Shown here: positions 25,532 through 33,312 of the stretch, in pieces
Layout: the number at the start of each line of letters is the position of its first letter
Numbering within the stretch: the first letter of the stretch is position 1
From: Clostridium sartagoforme AAU1
Lineage (GTDB): Bacteria > Bacillota > Clostridia > Clostridiales > Clostridiaceae
Direction: 5' to 3'
DNA length: 49,081 bases
Assembly (NCBI RefSeq): GCF_000401215.1
Contig: NZ_ASRV01000225.1
Span: 1 to 49,081 of the forward strand
Position numbers and translations under genes: made by a program
Notes under the pieces: generated by a model
What the model was told of the DNA's origin: nothing
The model's input: only the letters and a program-made list of their open reading frames with translations
Databases searched by the model: none

Positions 25532-26332
25532 CTATTTATTTGATGTAAAACCGTAAGTTTCAAATACTTTAATTACTTCATCAGATTGTAAAAAATCTGT
25601 AAAAGCTTTTGCTGAATCATTATTTTTAGTAGATTTTATTATTCCTATTGGATAAATTACTTTAGCTACAGTTCCTTCCTTTGCTTCTGCTACAACTTCA
25701 ACCTTATTATTTGAAGCTGCATCAGTAGAATATACAACTCCAGCATCAGCACTACCTTCAGCAACCCAGGTTAAAACTTCAGTAACATTTGTTCCTAAGC
25801 TCGCTTTTGAAGAAACTACTTCCCATAACTTAAGATTTTCAAATAACTCCTTTGCATATTGTCCTGCTGGTACACTAGCTGGATCTCCTATAGCAATTTT
25901 ATCAGATTTTACTATATCTTCAAAGGTCTTTATGCCTTTATCATTTTCTTTTGGTGTAATAAGAACAACTTTATTTTCAAGAAGTTCAACTATAGAATTT
26001 TCAGAAATTAACCCTTTTTCATTTAATTCTTTCATTTGCTTTATTGCTGCTGACATAAATACGTCTATATCCGCTCCTTCTTGAATTTGAGATTGTAATT
26101 TTCCTGAACTGTCATAAGTTCCTTGTACTTTAATATTAGGATATTTTTCTTGAAACATTGGAATCAATTTATCTTCCATACAATTTTTTAAACTAGCTGC
26201 TGCTGCAACTGTAATTATTGTCTCTTTTTGGCTAGAATCATTTTGTGATTCATTAGCTTTATTTTTTGTACATCCAACTAAAGAAACTATAAAAAGCAAG
26301 ATACTTAAAACTAAACTTACTCTTTTTTCATT
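25532..26332 (-). CDS. modA: molybdate-binding lipoprotein, apparent frameshift in signal peptide
   Basis: The extracellular molybdate-binding lipoprotein of the ABC system. The body (about 255 codons from 26299) is intact: lipobox LVGC, then VAAAASLKNCMED and the SSGKLQSQIQEGADIDVFMS motif region of ModA. The ATG with the only good ribosome site (GGGGGAAG) is at 26332, but it reads ATG AAA AAA GAG TAA. Adding one A to the six-A run (26324-26329) restores a normal signal peptide, MKKRVSLVLSILLFIVSLVGC in pieces (MKKRVSLV + LSILLFIV + SLVGC). So there is a one-base deletion, slippage site or sequencing error. A TTG start at 26299 lacks a ribosome site. The gene is first in modABC. Confidence 0.85.
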   Translation of the reverse strand, partial: NEKRVSLVLSILLFIVSLVGCTKNKANESQNDSSQKETIITVAAAASLKNCMEDKLIPMFQEKYPNIKVQGTYDSSGKLQSQIQEGADIDVFMSAAIKQMKELNEKGLISENSIVELLENKVVLITPKENDKGIKTFEDIVKSDKIAIGDPASVPAGQYAKELFENLKLWEVVSSKASLGTNVTEVLTWVAEGSADAGVVYSTDAASNNKVEVVAEAKEGTVAKVIYPIGIIKSTKNNDSAKAFTDFLQSDEVIKVFETYGFTSNK

Positions 26333-26378
26333 TTACTTCCCCCTATTATTAAATTTATAATCTAGTTAATTAATTCTA

Positions 26379-26428
26379 AAACATAATTAAACAGTACTAA
26401 ACATAACGAAACATAATAAAACTAGATG
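26379..26428. repeat. five 10-bp phased repeats in the mod promoter region
   Basis: AAACATAATT, AAACAGTACT, AAACATAACG, AAACATAATA and AAACTAGATG follow one another without gaps; the C of each AAAC is at 26382, 26392, 26402, 26412 and 26422. The array begins immediately at or after the predicted mod transcription start. It is a probable multi-site operator facing one side of the helix, or an element of the mRNA leader. Confidence 0.75.
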
Positions 26429-26433
26429 ATTGT

Positions 26434-26462
26434 ATTATAATGTAAACATTTGCTAGTGTCAA
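26434..26462 (-). promoter_or_regulatory. consensus promoter of modABC
   Basis: On the minus strand TTGACA, a 17-nt spacer and TATAAT: a perfect match to sigma-A promoters. Transcription would start near 26427, leaving a leader of about 95 nt that contains the five phased repeats. Confidence 0.85.
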
Positions 26463-26622
26463 ATATTTTTCATATTTAGATTTATTTACCATTTTATAAA
26501 AAGTTCAAATCTTTAATTTTTTCTATTACTAATTATCAAATTTATTAATTGTTAAATTCACATTATTATGTTAAATTATTACTTATAATAGATGAAAACT
26601 GAAGGAGGAAAAGATAGATAAA

Positions 26623-27144
26623 ATGAATGATGATATACTGTATACACCAGATGAAATTGCAAAGAAATTAAAAATAACTAAAAATACTGTGTACGAAATG
26701 ATAAAACGTGGAGATTTAGATGCACATCGTATGGGTAAACACCTTCGTATATCTAATTCACAATTTGAAATTTATCTTTTAAAATCTAAAGGCTACGAAA
26801 ATACTTATGAAGCAACCTTAACTTATGATAATGAAGAAATCTTCGCAAATATAAGATCAGTTAAAATACAAGTAAATACAGAACTAGATGGAAATGTCTT
26901 AATTTCTATTCCTTCAGAAGATATTATACTAAGTAAAGGAACTTTTATAAGTAGTGCAAGAAATGTTCATAAAGGTATAGTTACTGATATTATAGTTGAT
27001 GGAGCTAGTGTAAAAGTAATGTTAGATATTGGTATTCCTTTAGTCTCCTTAATAACTAAAAAATCTCTAGATGATATGTGTATTGAAAAAGGAATTGAAG
27101 TTTATGCTATTTTTAAAACAATGTCTGTAAAAGTTTATAAATAA
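26623..27144 (+). CDS. HTH-Mop domain molybdate-responsive regulator
   Basis: A 173-residue protein. Residues about 6-52 are an excisionase/MerR-like helix-turn-helix (YTPDEIAKKLKITKNTVYEMIKRG in the family style), and residues about 104-173 form a Mop/TOBE molybdate-binding domain (ARNVHKGIVTDI, IGIPLVSLITKKS). This joins DNA binding to molybdate sensing, like ModE but with a different HTH. It is divergent from modABC and is its likely regulator, perhaps binding the 10-bp phased repeats. The ATG has AGGAGG 14 nt upstream, a rather long spacing. It has its own terminator. Confidence 0.87.
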   Translation: MNDDILYTPDEIAKKLKITKNTVYEMIKRGDLDAHRMGKHLRISNSQFEIYLLKSKGYENTYEATLTYDNEEIFANIRSVKIQVNTELDGNVLISIPSEDIILSKGTFISSARNVHKGIVTDIIVDGASVKVMLDIGIPLVSLITKKSLDDMCIEKGIEVYAIFKTMSVKVYK

Positions 27145-27145
27145 C

Positions 27146-27177
27146 AAAAAACCACGATAATTCATCGTGGCTTTTTA
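27146..27177. terminator. bidirectional terminator
   Basis: CCACGAT/ATCGTGG with a 5-nt loop, flanked by AAAAA and TTTTT. It follows the HTH-Mop gene and the convergent HAD gene. Confidence 0.88.
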
Positions 27178-27189
27178 TTAATTTTAATA

Positions 27190-28086
27190 TTAAGAATTTT
27201 GCTCTGATTTAATCATTTTATGCATTTCATTATTAAGTACATTGTATATAGCTTTTGCGACACCCAATTTATCATTACTATCTGTTATGTATTTTGCTAT
27301 AGCTTTAACTTCTGGTATAGCATTTTTCATTGCCACTGTTTCTTCAAATATTTCAAACATTGAATAATCATTAAAGCTATCTCCAAGTATCATAACTTCC
27401 TCTTTAGGAATTTCCATTTTATTAGCTACTTTTTCTAGTATAATTCCTTTTTGAGCATTTATATCTGTTATTTCTATGTTATCTCTAAATGATGAAGATA
27501 TTGCTAAACCATCAATTTTTGATATAACCTTTTTCATTTCATCTATAAGTTCTATATCCTTATGGAAAGCTACAAACTTTCTAATTTCTAAACCTTTTTC
27601 AAACAATTCTTGTATATCCTTGACATATTGCAAAGATGTAAAAAACCCTAAATTTTCAGCTATTTCTCTAGCTTCATTTTCTGTTAAAGATGGATTAAAG
27701 CTCATAGTTCTAAATACCACTTCTTTAAGAGCTTCTTCTCTTGTAGATGTAGTAAACACACCTTCTGAAGTAAATATACGACCTGATAATTTATTTTCTT
27801 CTAAAATTTTTATTACTTTTCTAGCACTTTCTTCTTTTATATTTATTACATCCAATATATTTCCATTTTCATCTCTATATTCTGCTCCATTTGAAAGTAC
27901 ACACTGAGACTTTATATCATGCCTATCTAATATATCTTTAACGCTTTCATATTCTCTTCCTGTTGATATTGCAAATATTATCCCTGCCTCATTTGCTTTT
28001 TTAATTGCTTCTACTGTTTCCTTATCTATATCATGATCATTATTTAATAAGGTTCCATCCATATCCGATGCTATAAGTCTTATCAT
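27190..28086 (-). CDS. Cof-type HAD-IIB family phosphatase
   Basis: A 298-residue HAD hydrolase with a C2B cap. Motif I ASDMDGTLL holds the nucleophile Asp8 and acid Asp10, motif II is ISTGR (about 41-45), and motif IV is ILGDSFNDYSMFE (about 237-249), where the aspartates bind Mg. It dephosphorylates small sugar phosphates or cofactors; FMN, pyridoxal phosphate or hexose phosphates are usual for Cof/YidA relatives. Two codons ATG ATA follow GGAGG. It stands alone. The substrate is not predictable. Confidence 0.88.
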   Translation of the reverse strand: MIRLIASDMDGTLLNNDHDIDKETVEAIKKANEAGIIFAISTGREYESVKDILDRHDIKSQCVLSNGAEYRDENGNILDVINIKEESARKVIKILEENKLSGRIFTSEGVFTTSTREEALKEVVFRTMSFNPSLTENEAREIAENLGFFTSLQYVKDIQELFEKGLEIRKFVAFHKDIELIDEMKKVISKIDGLAISSSFRDNIEITDINAQKGIILEKVANKMEIPKEEVMILGDSFNDYSMFEIFEETVAMKNAIPEVKAIAKYITDSNDKLGVAKAIYNVLNNEMHKMIKSEQNS

Positions 28087-28261
28087 CAGAACTCCTCCAT
28101 TCTCATATTATATTTCCATCCATTATATAATATCATATATTTGTAATTTTACATAAATTTATGCTTATTATCTATAACTTAAATTACTTATAAATTTCAT
28201 AATAACTATTTAACTACTTTTACATATATTCTAGAAATTTAGATATAAAAGTATTGCATAT

Positions 28262-28308
28262 AAAAATACTCTTATATCTAAACTTAACTAAATATAAGAG
28301 TACTTTTT
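28262..28308. terminator. terminator after the minus-strand DUF1657 gene
   Basis: AAAAATACTCTTATAT pairs with ATATAAGAGTA(C)TTTTT across an AT-rich loop, directly after the DUF1657 stop. Confidence 0.8.
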
Positions 28309-28309
28309 A

Positions 28310-28513
28310 CTATTTATTATATTGTGGCTCTTGCTGTTTTACAAAATCAAGTCTTGATTGAAGTGATTGTTCAACACTTTCCATTGTACTTGCAAGTTGA
28401 TTAAACATCTGTTTTGCTTCCTGATTATCTGTATCTAGCGAAAATGTCTTCATATCAGCGGCTAGTCCTTTAGCACTAGCTAATGCTGTTTCTAGTTTAG
28501 TTCCTGTTGGCAT
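28310..28513 (-). CDS. DUF1657 small protein
   Basis: A 67-residue, soluble, two-helix protein of the DUF1657 family, known in spore formers next to spoVA genes. It opens MPTGTKLETALASAKGLAADMKTFSLDT in family style; the SLDTDNQEAKQMF core and the C-terminal QQEPQYN tail are diagnostic. It starts at an ATG behind AAGGAGGG. It is divergent from the second DUF1657 gene and the spoVA cluster, so both may be switched on together late in sporulation. Its exact role is unknown. Confidence 0.85.
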   Translation of the reverse strand: MPTGTKLETALASAKGLAADMKTFSLDTDNQEAKQMFNQLASTMESVEQSLQSRLDFVKQQEPQYNK

Positions 28514-28743
28514 AATATTCCCTCCTTATATTTTTTATTGCAACTATATTTTGTTCATTACTAATCTAAATATTCTATTTCTATATTTCTTTTGTTATGA
28601 AATATATTCCTTTTGAACCTAATTTATATTTAATAATACTTTTTTATATTTTGAACAAATATTTGTATTAAGAAATGAATGAAAAGCAATTTTACTGGTT
28701 AAAGTAGATTAGTAGGAATCTTATATATAAAGGAGGCTTTTAT

Positions 28744-28950
28744 ATGACTGCTATTTCCAAAGTAAAACAAACATTAGCTACACTAAAAGGGGCTGAATCT
28801 ACTTTAGAAATGTATTCATTACAAGAATGTGATGAAGAATCTAGAAATATTTATACCGAAGCATCTAAAGAAATAAATAATATAAAAAAAGATTTAGAAA
28901 AAAGAATAGGATTCATGGAGTTTGAAGAACCACAATATAAAGGTAACTAA
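28744..28950 (+). CDS. DUF1657 small protein
   Basis: A 68-residue paralogue of the divergent DUF1657 protein, with the same layout: an N-terminal helix KVKQTLATLKGAESTLEMYSL, a central CDEESRNIY segment and the tail EEPQYKG. It is first in the plus-strand spore cluster, 11 nt before the 2Duf gene, with AAAGGAGG upstream. The family occurs in spoVA2mob-type operons, where the set raises spore heat resistance; an ancillary role is inferred. Confidence 0.85.
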   Translation: MTAISKVKQTLATLKGAESTLEMYSLQECDEESRNIYTEASKEINNIKKDLEKRIGFMEFEEPQYKGN

Positions 28951-28961
28951 GGAGGTGGCAT

Positions 28962-29821
28962 ATGAATTCTTGGCTAATAGTATTATTTAATTCAATATTT
29001 CTATTTTTTTGACATTACTTATAACAAGATATATGAAAAAAAAGACTTTATCTAGAGCCACTCCATTTGATTTTATTTCTTACGGTGTTATAGCTATTAT
29101 AATTTCTTTAATTTCTCTAAATTTAATTGATAATAATTATTTTGGTCTAATTGCATTAGCCATATGGGCCATATTACCAATTATATTGGACTATGCTTCA
29201 ATGAAGAGTAAGTCTATTTATAATATAGTACATGGCAAAGAAAGAGTTTTAATAAAAAACGGAAAAATAATGGAAGATAATTTATCAAAAGAAAAAATTA
29301 CAGGACAAGAATTTCTTCAACAATTGCGTTCAAAAAAAGCTTTTAACTTAGCTGATGTTGAATTTGCCATTATGGAAACAAACGGTGATATAAATGTTAG
29401 CTTAAAGGCTGATAAAAAACCTATTACTTCACATGATTTAGGGAAAAAAGTTGGTTCTAAAGCTGAACCTCAAACAGTTATTCTAGATGGAAATATATTA
29501 AATGAAGGACTTACTAATGCTGGATTAAACCATGGGTGGCTTACAACGCAATTAGAAATTAAAGGCGTATGTCTTGAAAATGTTTTTCTAGGCCAAGTTG
29601 ATTCTTCAGGAGATTTGTATGTAGATCTTTTCGATGATATGATTCAGGTTCCTAAAACTGAAATTAAGGAAATGCTATATGCAAGTCTACAAAAAACCCA
29701 AGCTGATCTTATGTCATTTTCTTTAGACACCGACAATAAAGACGCAAAAGAAATGTACTTAAATGATGCAAAAAAGCTAGAACAAATTCTAATAAAATTA
29801 GAACCACATTTACTACGTTAG
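28962..29821 (+). CDS. 2Duf protein (DUF421 + DUF1657), apparent frameshift near the start
   Basis: A spore membrane protein of about 286 residues. The membrane part and the YetF-type DUF421 domain are followed by a C-terminal DUF1657 unit (last 50 residues; SLDTDNKDAKEMY), the combination called 2Duf in spoVA2mob operons, where it improves spore heat resistance. The ATG at 28962, behind GGAGGTGG, reads only MNSWLIVLFNSIFLFF and then TGA. Adding one T to the seven-T run (29004-29010) joins it to TLLITRYMKKKTLSRATPFDF, completing the first helix. This is either a one-base deletion, a phase-variable tract or a sequencing error. It lies in the spore cluster before spoVAC. Confidence 0.82.
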
Positions 29822-29833
29822 AAGGTGAAAGAT

Positions 29834-30313
29834 ATGTCAAATATGAAAAAGAAAAAAATGACTCCAGCTCAACAACAATATGATGCCTTAGTAAATACCA
29901 TAGAACCTAAAAGACCTATTTTTAAAAATTGTTTTAATGCATTTTGGGTTGGAGGTACAATATGCTTAATTGCTCAGATATTTCAGTGGATTTTTATCAA
30001 TTATTTCAATTTTGATGAAAAGACTTCAACTTCTCCTACTTATATACTTTTAATCTTTTTGTCAGCCTTATTCACGGGGTTAGGAATTTATGATCACCTT
30101 AGTCAATGGGCTGGAGCTGGCTCTGCTGTACCTATTACTGGATTTGCTAATTCCATAGCTTCTTCTTCAATTGAACATAAAAGTGAAGGATTTGTTCTTG
30201 GGGTAGCTGGAAATATGTTTAGGTTAGCTGGTGCAATTATTGTTTATGGAGTTTTTTCGGCTTTTATAGTGGCTACAATAAAAATGATAATATTATGGTT
30301 GGGGGCGATGTAA
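29834..30313 (+). CDS. spoVAC: stage V sporulation protein AC
   Basis: A 159-residue membrane protein of the SpoVA channel, which moves dipicolinic acid with calcium into and out of the spore core. Four hydrophobic helices can be drawn after a basic start. The GLGIYDHLSQWAGAGSAVPITGFANSI region (about 85-111) is the family's signature block; SpoVAC is thought to be the mechanosensitive part of the channel. I used the ATG at 29834, 6 nt after AAGGTG, over a GTG three codons earlier. Its stop directly touches the spoVAD start. Confidence 0.93.
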   Translation: MSNMKKKKMTPAQQQYDALVNTIEPKRPIFKNCFNAFWVGGTICLIAQIFQWIFINYFNFDEKTSTSPTYILLIFLSALFTGLGIYDHLSQWAGAGSAVPITGFANSIASSSIEHKSEGFVLGVAGNMFRLAGAIIVYGVFSAFIVATIKMIILWLGAM

Positions 30314-31315
30314 ATGCTTAAAGGACATCAATCTTGGATTTTTAATTCTAAACCTACAATATTAGCTTCTGCTGCTGTTGGTGGACCTTTTGAAGGAAAT
30401 GGTGCTTTAGCTGATGATTTTGATATAATCACTGAAGATTTATGGGTTGGTCAAGATAGTTATGAAAAAGCAGAAAAAGCTCTACTTGAACATGCTTGTG
30501 AAAGAGCAATACAAAAAGCAAATTTACAAAAAGAAGATATTAATTTCTTTTTTAGTGGAGATCTAATGAATCAAATCATCTCTAGCAGCTTTGCTGCTAG
30601 AACCTTAGGAATTCCATTTTTAGGAGTGTTTGGTGCATGCTCTAGTTCAATGGAAGGCTTAGCTTTAGCAGCTCGTTTAATAGATAGCAAAGCTGCTAAT
30701 TATGTCTTAGCTGCTGCAAGTAGTCATAACGCTGCTGCTGAAAAACAATTTAGATACCCTACAGAGTATGGTGTGCAAAGACCTCCTAGTGCTCAATGGA
30801 CAGTAACTGGAGCTGGAGCTGCAGTAATTGCACAAAATGGAAATGGTCCTAAAATAACTTCTGCTACTATAGGCAGAGTTATAGATATGGGTATTTCAGA
30901 TCCATATAATGTTGGTGCTGCTATGGCTCCAGCAGCTGTAGATACTATAGAATCTCATTTTAGAGATTTAAACATTGATGCTTCACATTATGACCTTATT
31001 GCAACTGGTGATTTAGGAAAAGTTGGTCACGAACTTGCAAATGCTTTATTTGAAAAACATGGTATAAATATGCCCCAACATATATTTACAGACTGTGGAC
31101 TTTTAATATATAAAAAAGAGCAACCAAGCTTTTCTGGTGGAAGTGGTTGTGGCTGTTCTGCTACTGTAACTTATGGTCATTTGCTTAATCGAATGCGCAA
31201 AGGAGAATTAAAAAAGATACTAATTGTTGCAACTGGTGCCCTAATGTCCCCTATATCCTTTCAACAAAAAGAAAGTATACCTTGTGTTGCTCATGCTGTA
31301 TCTATAGAAATGTAA
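30314..31315 (+). CDS. spoVAD: stage V sporulation protein AD
   Basis: A 333-residue soluble subunit of the SpoVA system with a thiolase-like fold. In Bacillus it binds dipicolinic acid directly. The sequence has the usual GVFGACSSSMEGLALAA block, where the thiolase-like cysteine lies (about residue 115), and a C-terminal GGSGCGCSATVTYGH turn. Its ATG lies immediately after the spoVAC TAA, preceded by GGGGGCG, so translation is coupled. Middle gene of spoVAC-AD-AE. Confidence 0.95.
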   Translation: MLKGHQSWIFNSKPTILASAAVGGPFEGNGALADDFDIITEDLWVGQDSYEKAEKALLEHACERAIQKANLQKEDINFFFSGDLMNQIISSSFAARTLGIPFLGVFGACSSSMEGLALAARLIDSKAANYVLAAASSHNAAAEKQFRYPTEYGVQRPPSAQWTVTGAGAAVIAQNGNGPKITSATIGRVIDMGISDPYNVGAAMAPAAVDTIESHFRDLNIDASHYDLIATGDLGKVGHELANALFEKHGINMPQHIFTDCGLLIYKKEQPSFSGGSGCGCSATVTYGHLLNRMRKGELKKILIVATGALMSPISFQQKESIPCVAHAVSIEM

Positions 31316-31336
31316 AAAGAAGGTGTGATTTATAAT

Positions 31337-31690
31337 ATGGAGAAATTTATATTTGCCTTTATAGTGGGTGGGATAATTTGTGTTATTGGTCAGCTTATAA
31401 CAGATATTTTAAAAGTTACCCCTGCACATACAACTTGTACACTAGTTGTAGTTGGCGCAATTTTAGGAGGATTTGGTTTGTATGATCCTTTAGTAAAATT
31501 AGCTGGTGCTGGTGCATTTGTGCCTATAAGTAGTTTTGGAAATGCTCTTGTAACTGCAGCGATAACCGAAGCTGAACAAACAGGCTTTGTAGGAATATTT
31601 ACTGGACTTTTAAAAACAGTAAGTGGTGGGGTTTCCGCAGCAATAGTATTTGGATTCTTTGGTGCAATTATATTTAAACCTAAAGGATAG
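31337..31690 (+). CDS. spoVAE: stage V sporulation protein AE (AEb type)
   Basis: A 117-residue membrane protein with about four hydrophobic helices, related to SpoVAC. The GLYDPLVKLAGAGAFVPISSFGNAL block (about 50-74) is the shared signature. It completes the minimal clostridial spoVAC-AD-AE channel set. I chose the ATG at 31337 (MEKFIFAF), which matches the normal family start; the AAGGTG ribosome site lies 10-13 nt upstream. A GTG four codons earlier overlaps that site. Confidence 0.92.
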   Translation: MEKFIFAFIVGGIICVIGQLITDILKVTPAHTTCTLVVVGAILGGFGLYDPLVKLAGAGAFVPISSFGNALVTAAITEAEQTGFVGIFTGLLKTVSGGVSAAIVFGFFGAIIFKPKG

Positions 31691-31769
31691 GGGGAGAAAT
31701 TAAAGATTGAAGAGTGAAAAAGTGAAAGAGTTATTGAAAAAATTAATAACCATTTACTAAATAGTTTCA

Positions 31770-31800
31770 TTAAAAATCCAACTGGGATTTTTCACTTAAC
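31770..31800. terminator. short terminator after the spoVA cluster
   Basis: AAAAATCC/GGGATTTTT with an AACT loop. It lies in a purine/pyrimidine-biased intergenic stretch (31697-31830) between spoVAE and the dus gene. Confidence 0.5.
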
Positions 31801-31842
31801 TTTTTCCCTTTTCCCTTTCCACTATTTTGCAAGCAAAATATT

Positions 31843-32802
31843 TTAATTGCTAAACATCCCTGCGCCTTTTACAATTTCTTGTTCATTAAATAAACTTAAA
31901 ACAGCCTCAATGTAATCATCTACTCTTTGTGCTTTTTTTATCTTCTTAGCATATTTTTTATTGTCTGAAAATATGTAAATCATATATCCCCATAACTCTT
32001 TCATTCTATAAAGTGCAATATTATCATCATTAAATATTTCTCTATAATTATTAAAAATTTCCTCATGAAATTCTTTTAACACTTTTTTATTTATAAAAAT
32101 ATTATTTTTTATTTCATCAATTAATCCTGGATTAGCTAATATTCCTCTTCCTATCATTATTGTATTTAATTCTGAAAATTCCTTTGACAACCTATTATGA
32201 TCTTCTAATGTAAAGACATCACCGTTATAGCATACTGGATTGCTACTTAATAATAATCCATCTTTAAATACTTCTAAATTAGGTTTATTTCCATAAAAAT
32301 CTTCTCTAGTTCTAGGATGAATTATTAATTCTTCTAATGGATATTTATTGTAAATTTTTATTAACTCATAAAATTCCTCAGGACTATCTTTTCCTATTCT
32401 AGTTTTTATAGAAATTTTCATATCATATATTTTATATATTTCATCTAAAAATATATCAAGTTCTTCCCTTTTAGCTAAAAATCCTGATCCTCTATTTTTA
32501 GAAACAACAGTTCCTGAAGGACAACCTAAATTTAAATTAATCTCACTATAACCTAATTGCTGCAATTTTCTAGCTGTTGTAATAAATCCTTCTGAATCAT
32601 TAGTAAGTATTTGAGGAACAATATTTATTCCTTTATTATTTTCAGGTAAGATATCTCTTAATTCTTTAGTCTTAAAACTTTTACTACTAGTTGGAACAAT
32701 AAATGGCGTAAAATATTTATCTATGTTATCAAAAAATTTTTTATACGAATTTCTATATATAAATCCAGTAATTCCTTCCATTGGTGCTAAATAATACTTC
32801 AT
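31843..32802 (-). CDS. dus: tRNA-dihydrouridine synthase
   Basis: A flavoenzyme of about 319 residues that reduces uridines in the D-loop of tRNA. It starts MKYYLAPMEGITG, the classical TIM-barrel first strand of Dus enzymes. INLNLGCPSGTVVSKNRGSGFL (about 95-116) contains the catalytic cysteine (CPS), and MIGRGILANPGL (about 210) binds FMN phosphate. I chose the ATG at 32802, 9 nt after GAGGAG, five codons inside the longer frame. Monocistronic. Sequence style is closest to small DusB/DusC-like proteins of clostridia. Confidence 0.9.
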   Translation of the reverse strand: MKYYLAPMEGITGFIYRNSYKKFFDNIDKYFTPFIVPTSSKSFKTKELRDILPENNKGINIVPQILTNDSEGFITTARKLQQLGYSEINLNLGCPSGTVVSKNRGSGFLAKREELDIFLDEIYKIYDMKISIKTRIGKDSPEEFYELIKIYNKYPLEELIIHPRTREDFYGNKPNLEVFKDGLLLSSNPVCYNGDVFTLEDHNRLSKEFSELNTIMIGRGILANPGLIDEIKNNIFINKKVLKEFHEEIFNNYREIFNDDNIALYRMKELWGYMIYIFSDNKKYAKKIKKAQRVDDYIEAVLSLFNEQEIVKGAGMFSN

Positions 32803-32936
32803 AAAATAACTCCTCACATAAACATTCTAAAAAACATTATATCAGCCTTCTATTCTCTTATCCACTTAAATTTATACACTTCTGAATCCCAATTTACCTT
32901 TTCACTAAAAATTGTTTTGCAATTTTAAAAAAACTA

Positions 32937-32965
32937 TTGACGTATTACAAAATAAAAAGTAAAAT
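32937..32965 (+). promoter_or_regulatory. promoter of the asnB T-box operon
   Basis: TTGACG, a 17-nt spacer and TAAAAT; transcription would start near 32973, just before the T-box leader. Confidence 0.6.
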
Positions 32966-32999
32966 AAAATAAATTTAAAGTTAAGTTTCAAATAATTAA

Positions 33000-33283
33000 T
33001 ATAAAAGCCTTGATGGGAAGAGTAGTTATTATGAAGTAGTTAAAGCGAGTCAGTGCTGGTGAGAGACTGATACGAAGCTGATAATGAAGAACATCCCGGA
33101 GCTTCCAAACGAAATTTGTTAAGAGTAGTCTTGGACGGAGCCAAACCGTTATAGATTGGACAGTATCGAATTTATTCAAGAAAATTCCGTACTGATTAAA
33201 GAGAGCTTTATAAGCTAATTTAGGTGGTACCGCGGAAGTATAAGTCTTTCGTCCTAGTTGATAGGATGAAAGGCTTTTTTATT
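33000..33283 (+). promoter_or_regulatory. T-box riboswitch, asparagine-specific
   Basis: The T-box sequence TAGGTGGTACCGCGG (33221-33235) is perfect. In Stem I, GGGA (about 33015) pairs with TCCC (about 33094), and the specifier loop contains AGTA on the 5' side and GAAGAAC-A on the 3' side, so the specifier codon is AAC (33090-33092), asparagine. It fits the asparagine synthetase downstream. A 14-bp terminator follows (33243-33281). Uncharged tRNA-Asn is expected to allow readthrough. Confidence 0.93.
33243..33281 (+). terminator. T-box regulated terminator
   Basis: AGTCTTTCGTCCTA pairs with TAGGATGAAAGGCT (two G-U pairs) and is followed by TTTTTT. Its 5' arm competes with the antiterminator formed by the T-box. 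Confidence 0.9.
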
Positions 33284-33312
33284 TTATATTTTTATTGGGG
33301 AGGAATATTAAG

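Noticed and set aside
25008-25556. 182-codon plus-strand frame
   Set aside because: Antisense shadow of modB and the end of modA; composition follows the real genes.
31697-31830. Purine-rich then pyrimidine-rich tract, with a similar tract at 37492-37550
   Set aside because: They look like the simple intergenic repeats common in clostridia; the copies are too dissimilar to call a repeat family from this window.
32988-33179. 63-codon minus-strand frame
   Set aside because: It lies wholly antisense to the T-box leader, which explains the conserved sequence there; no ribosome site.
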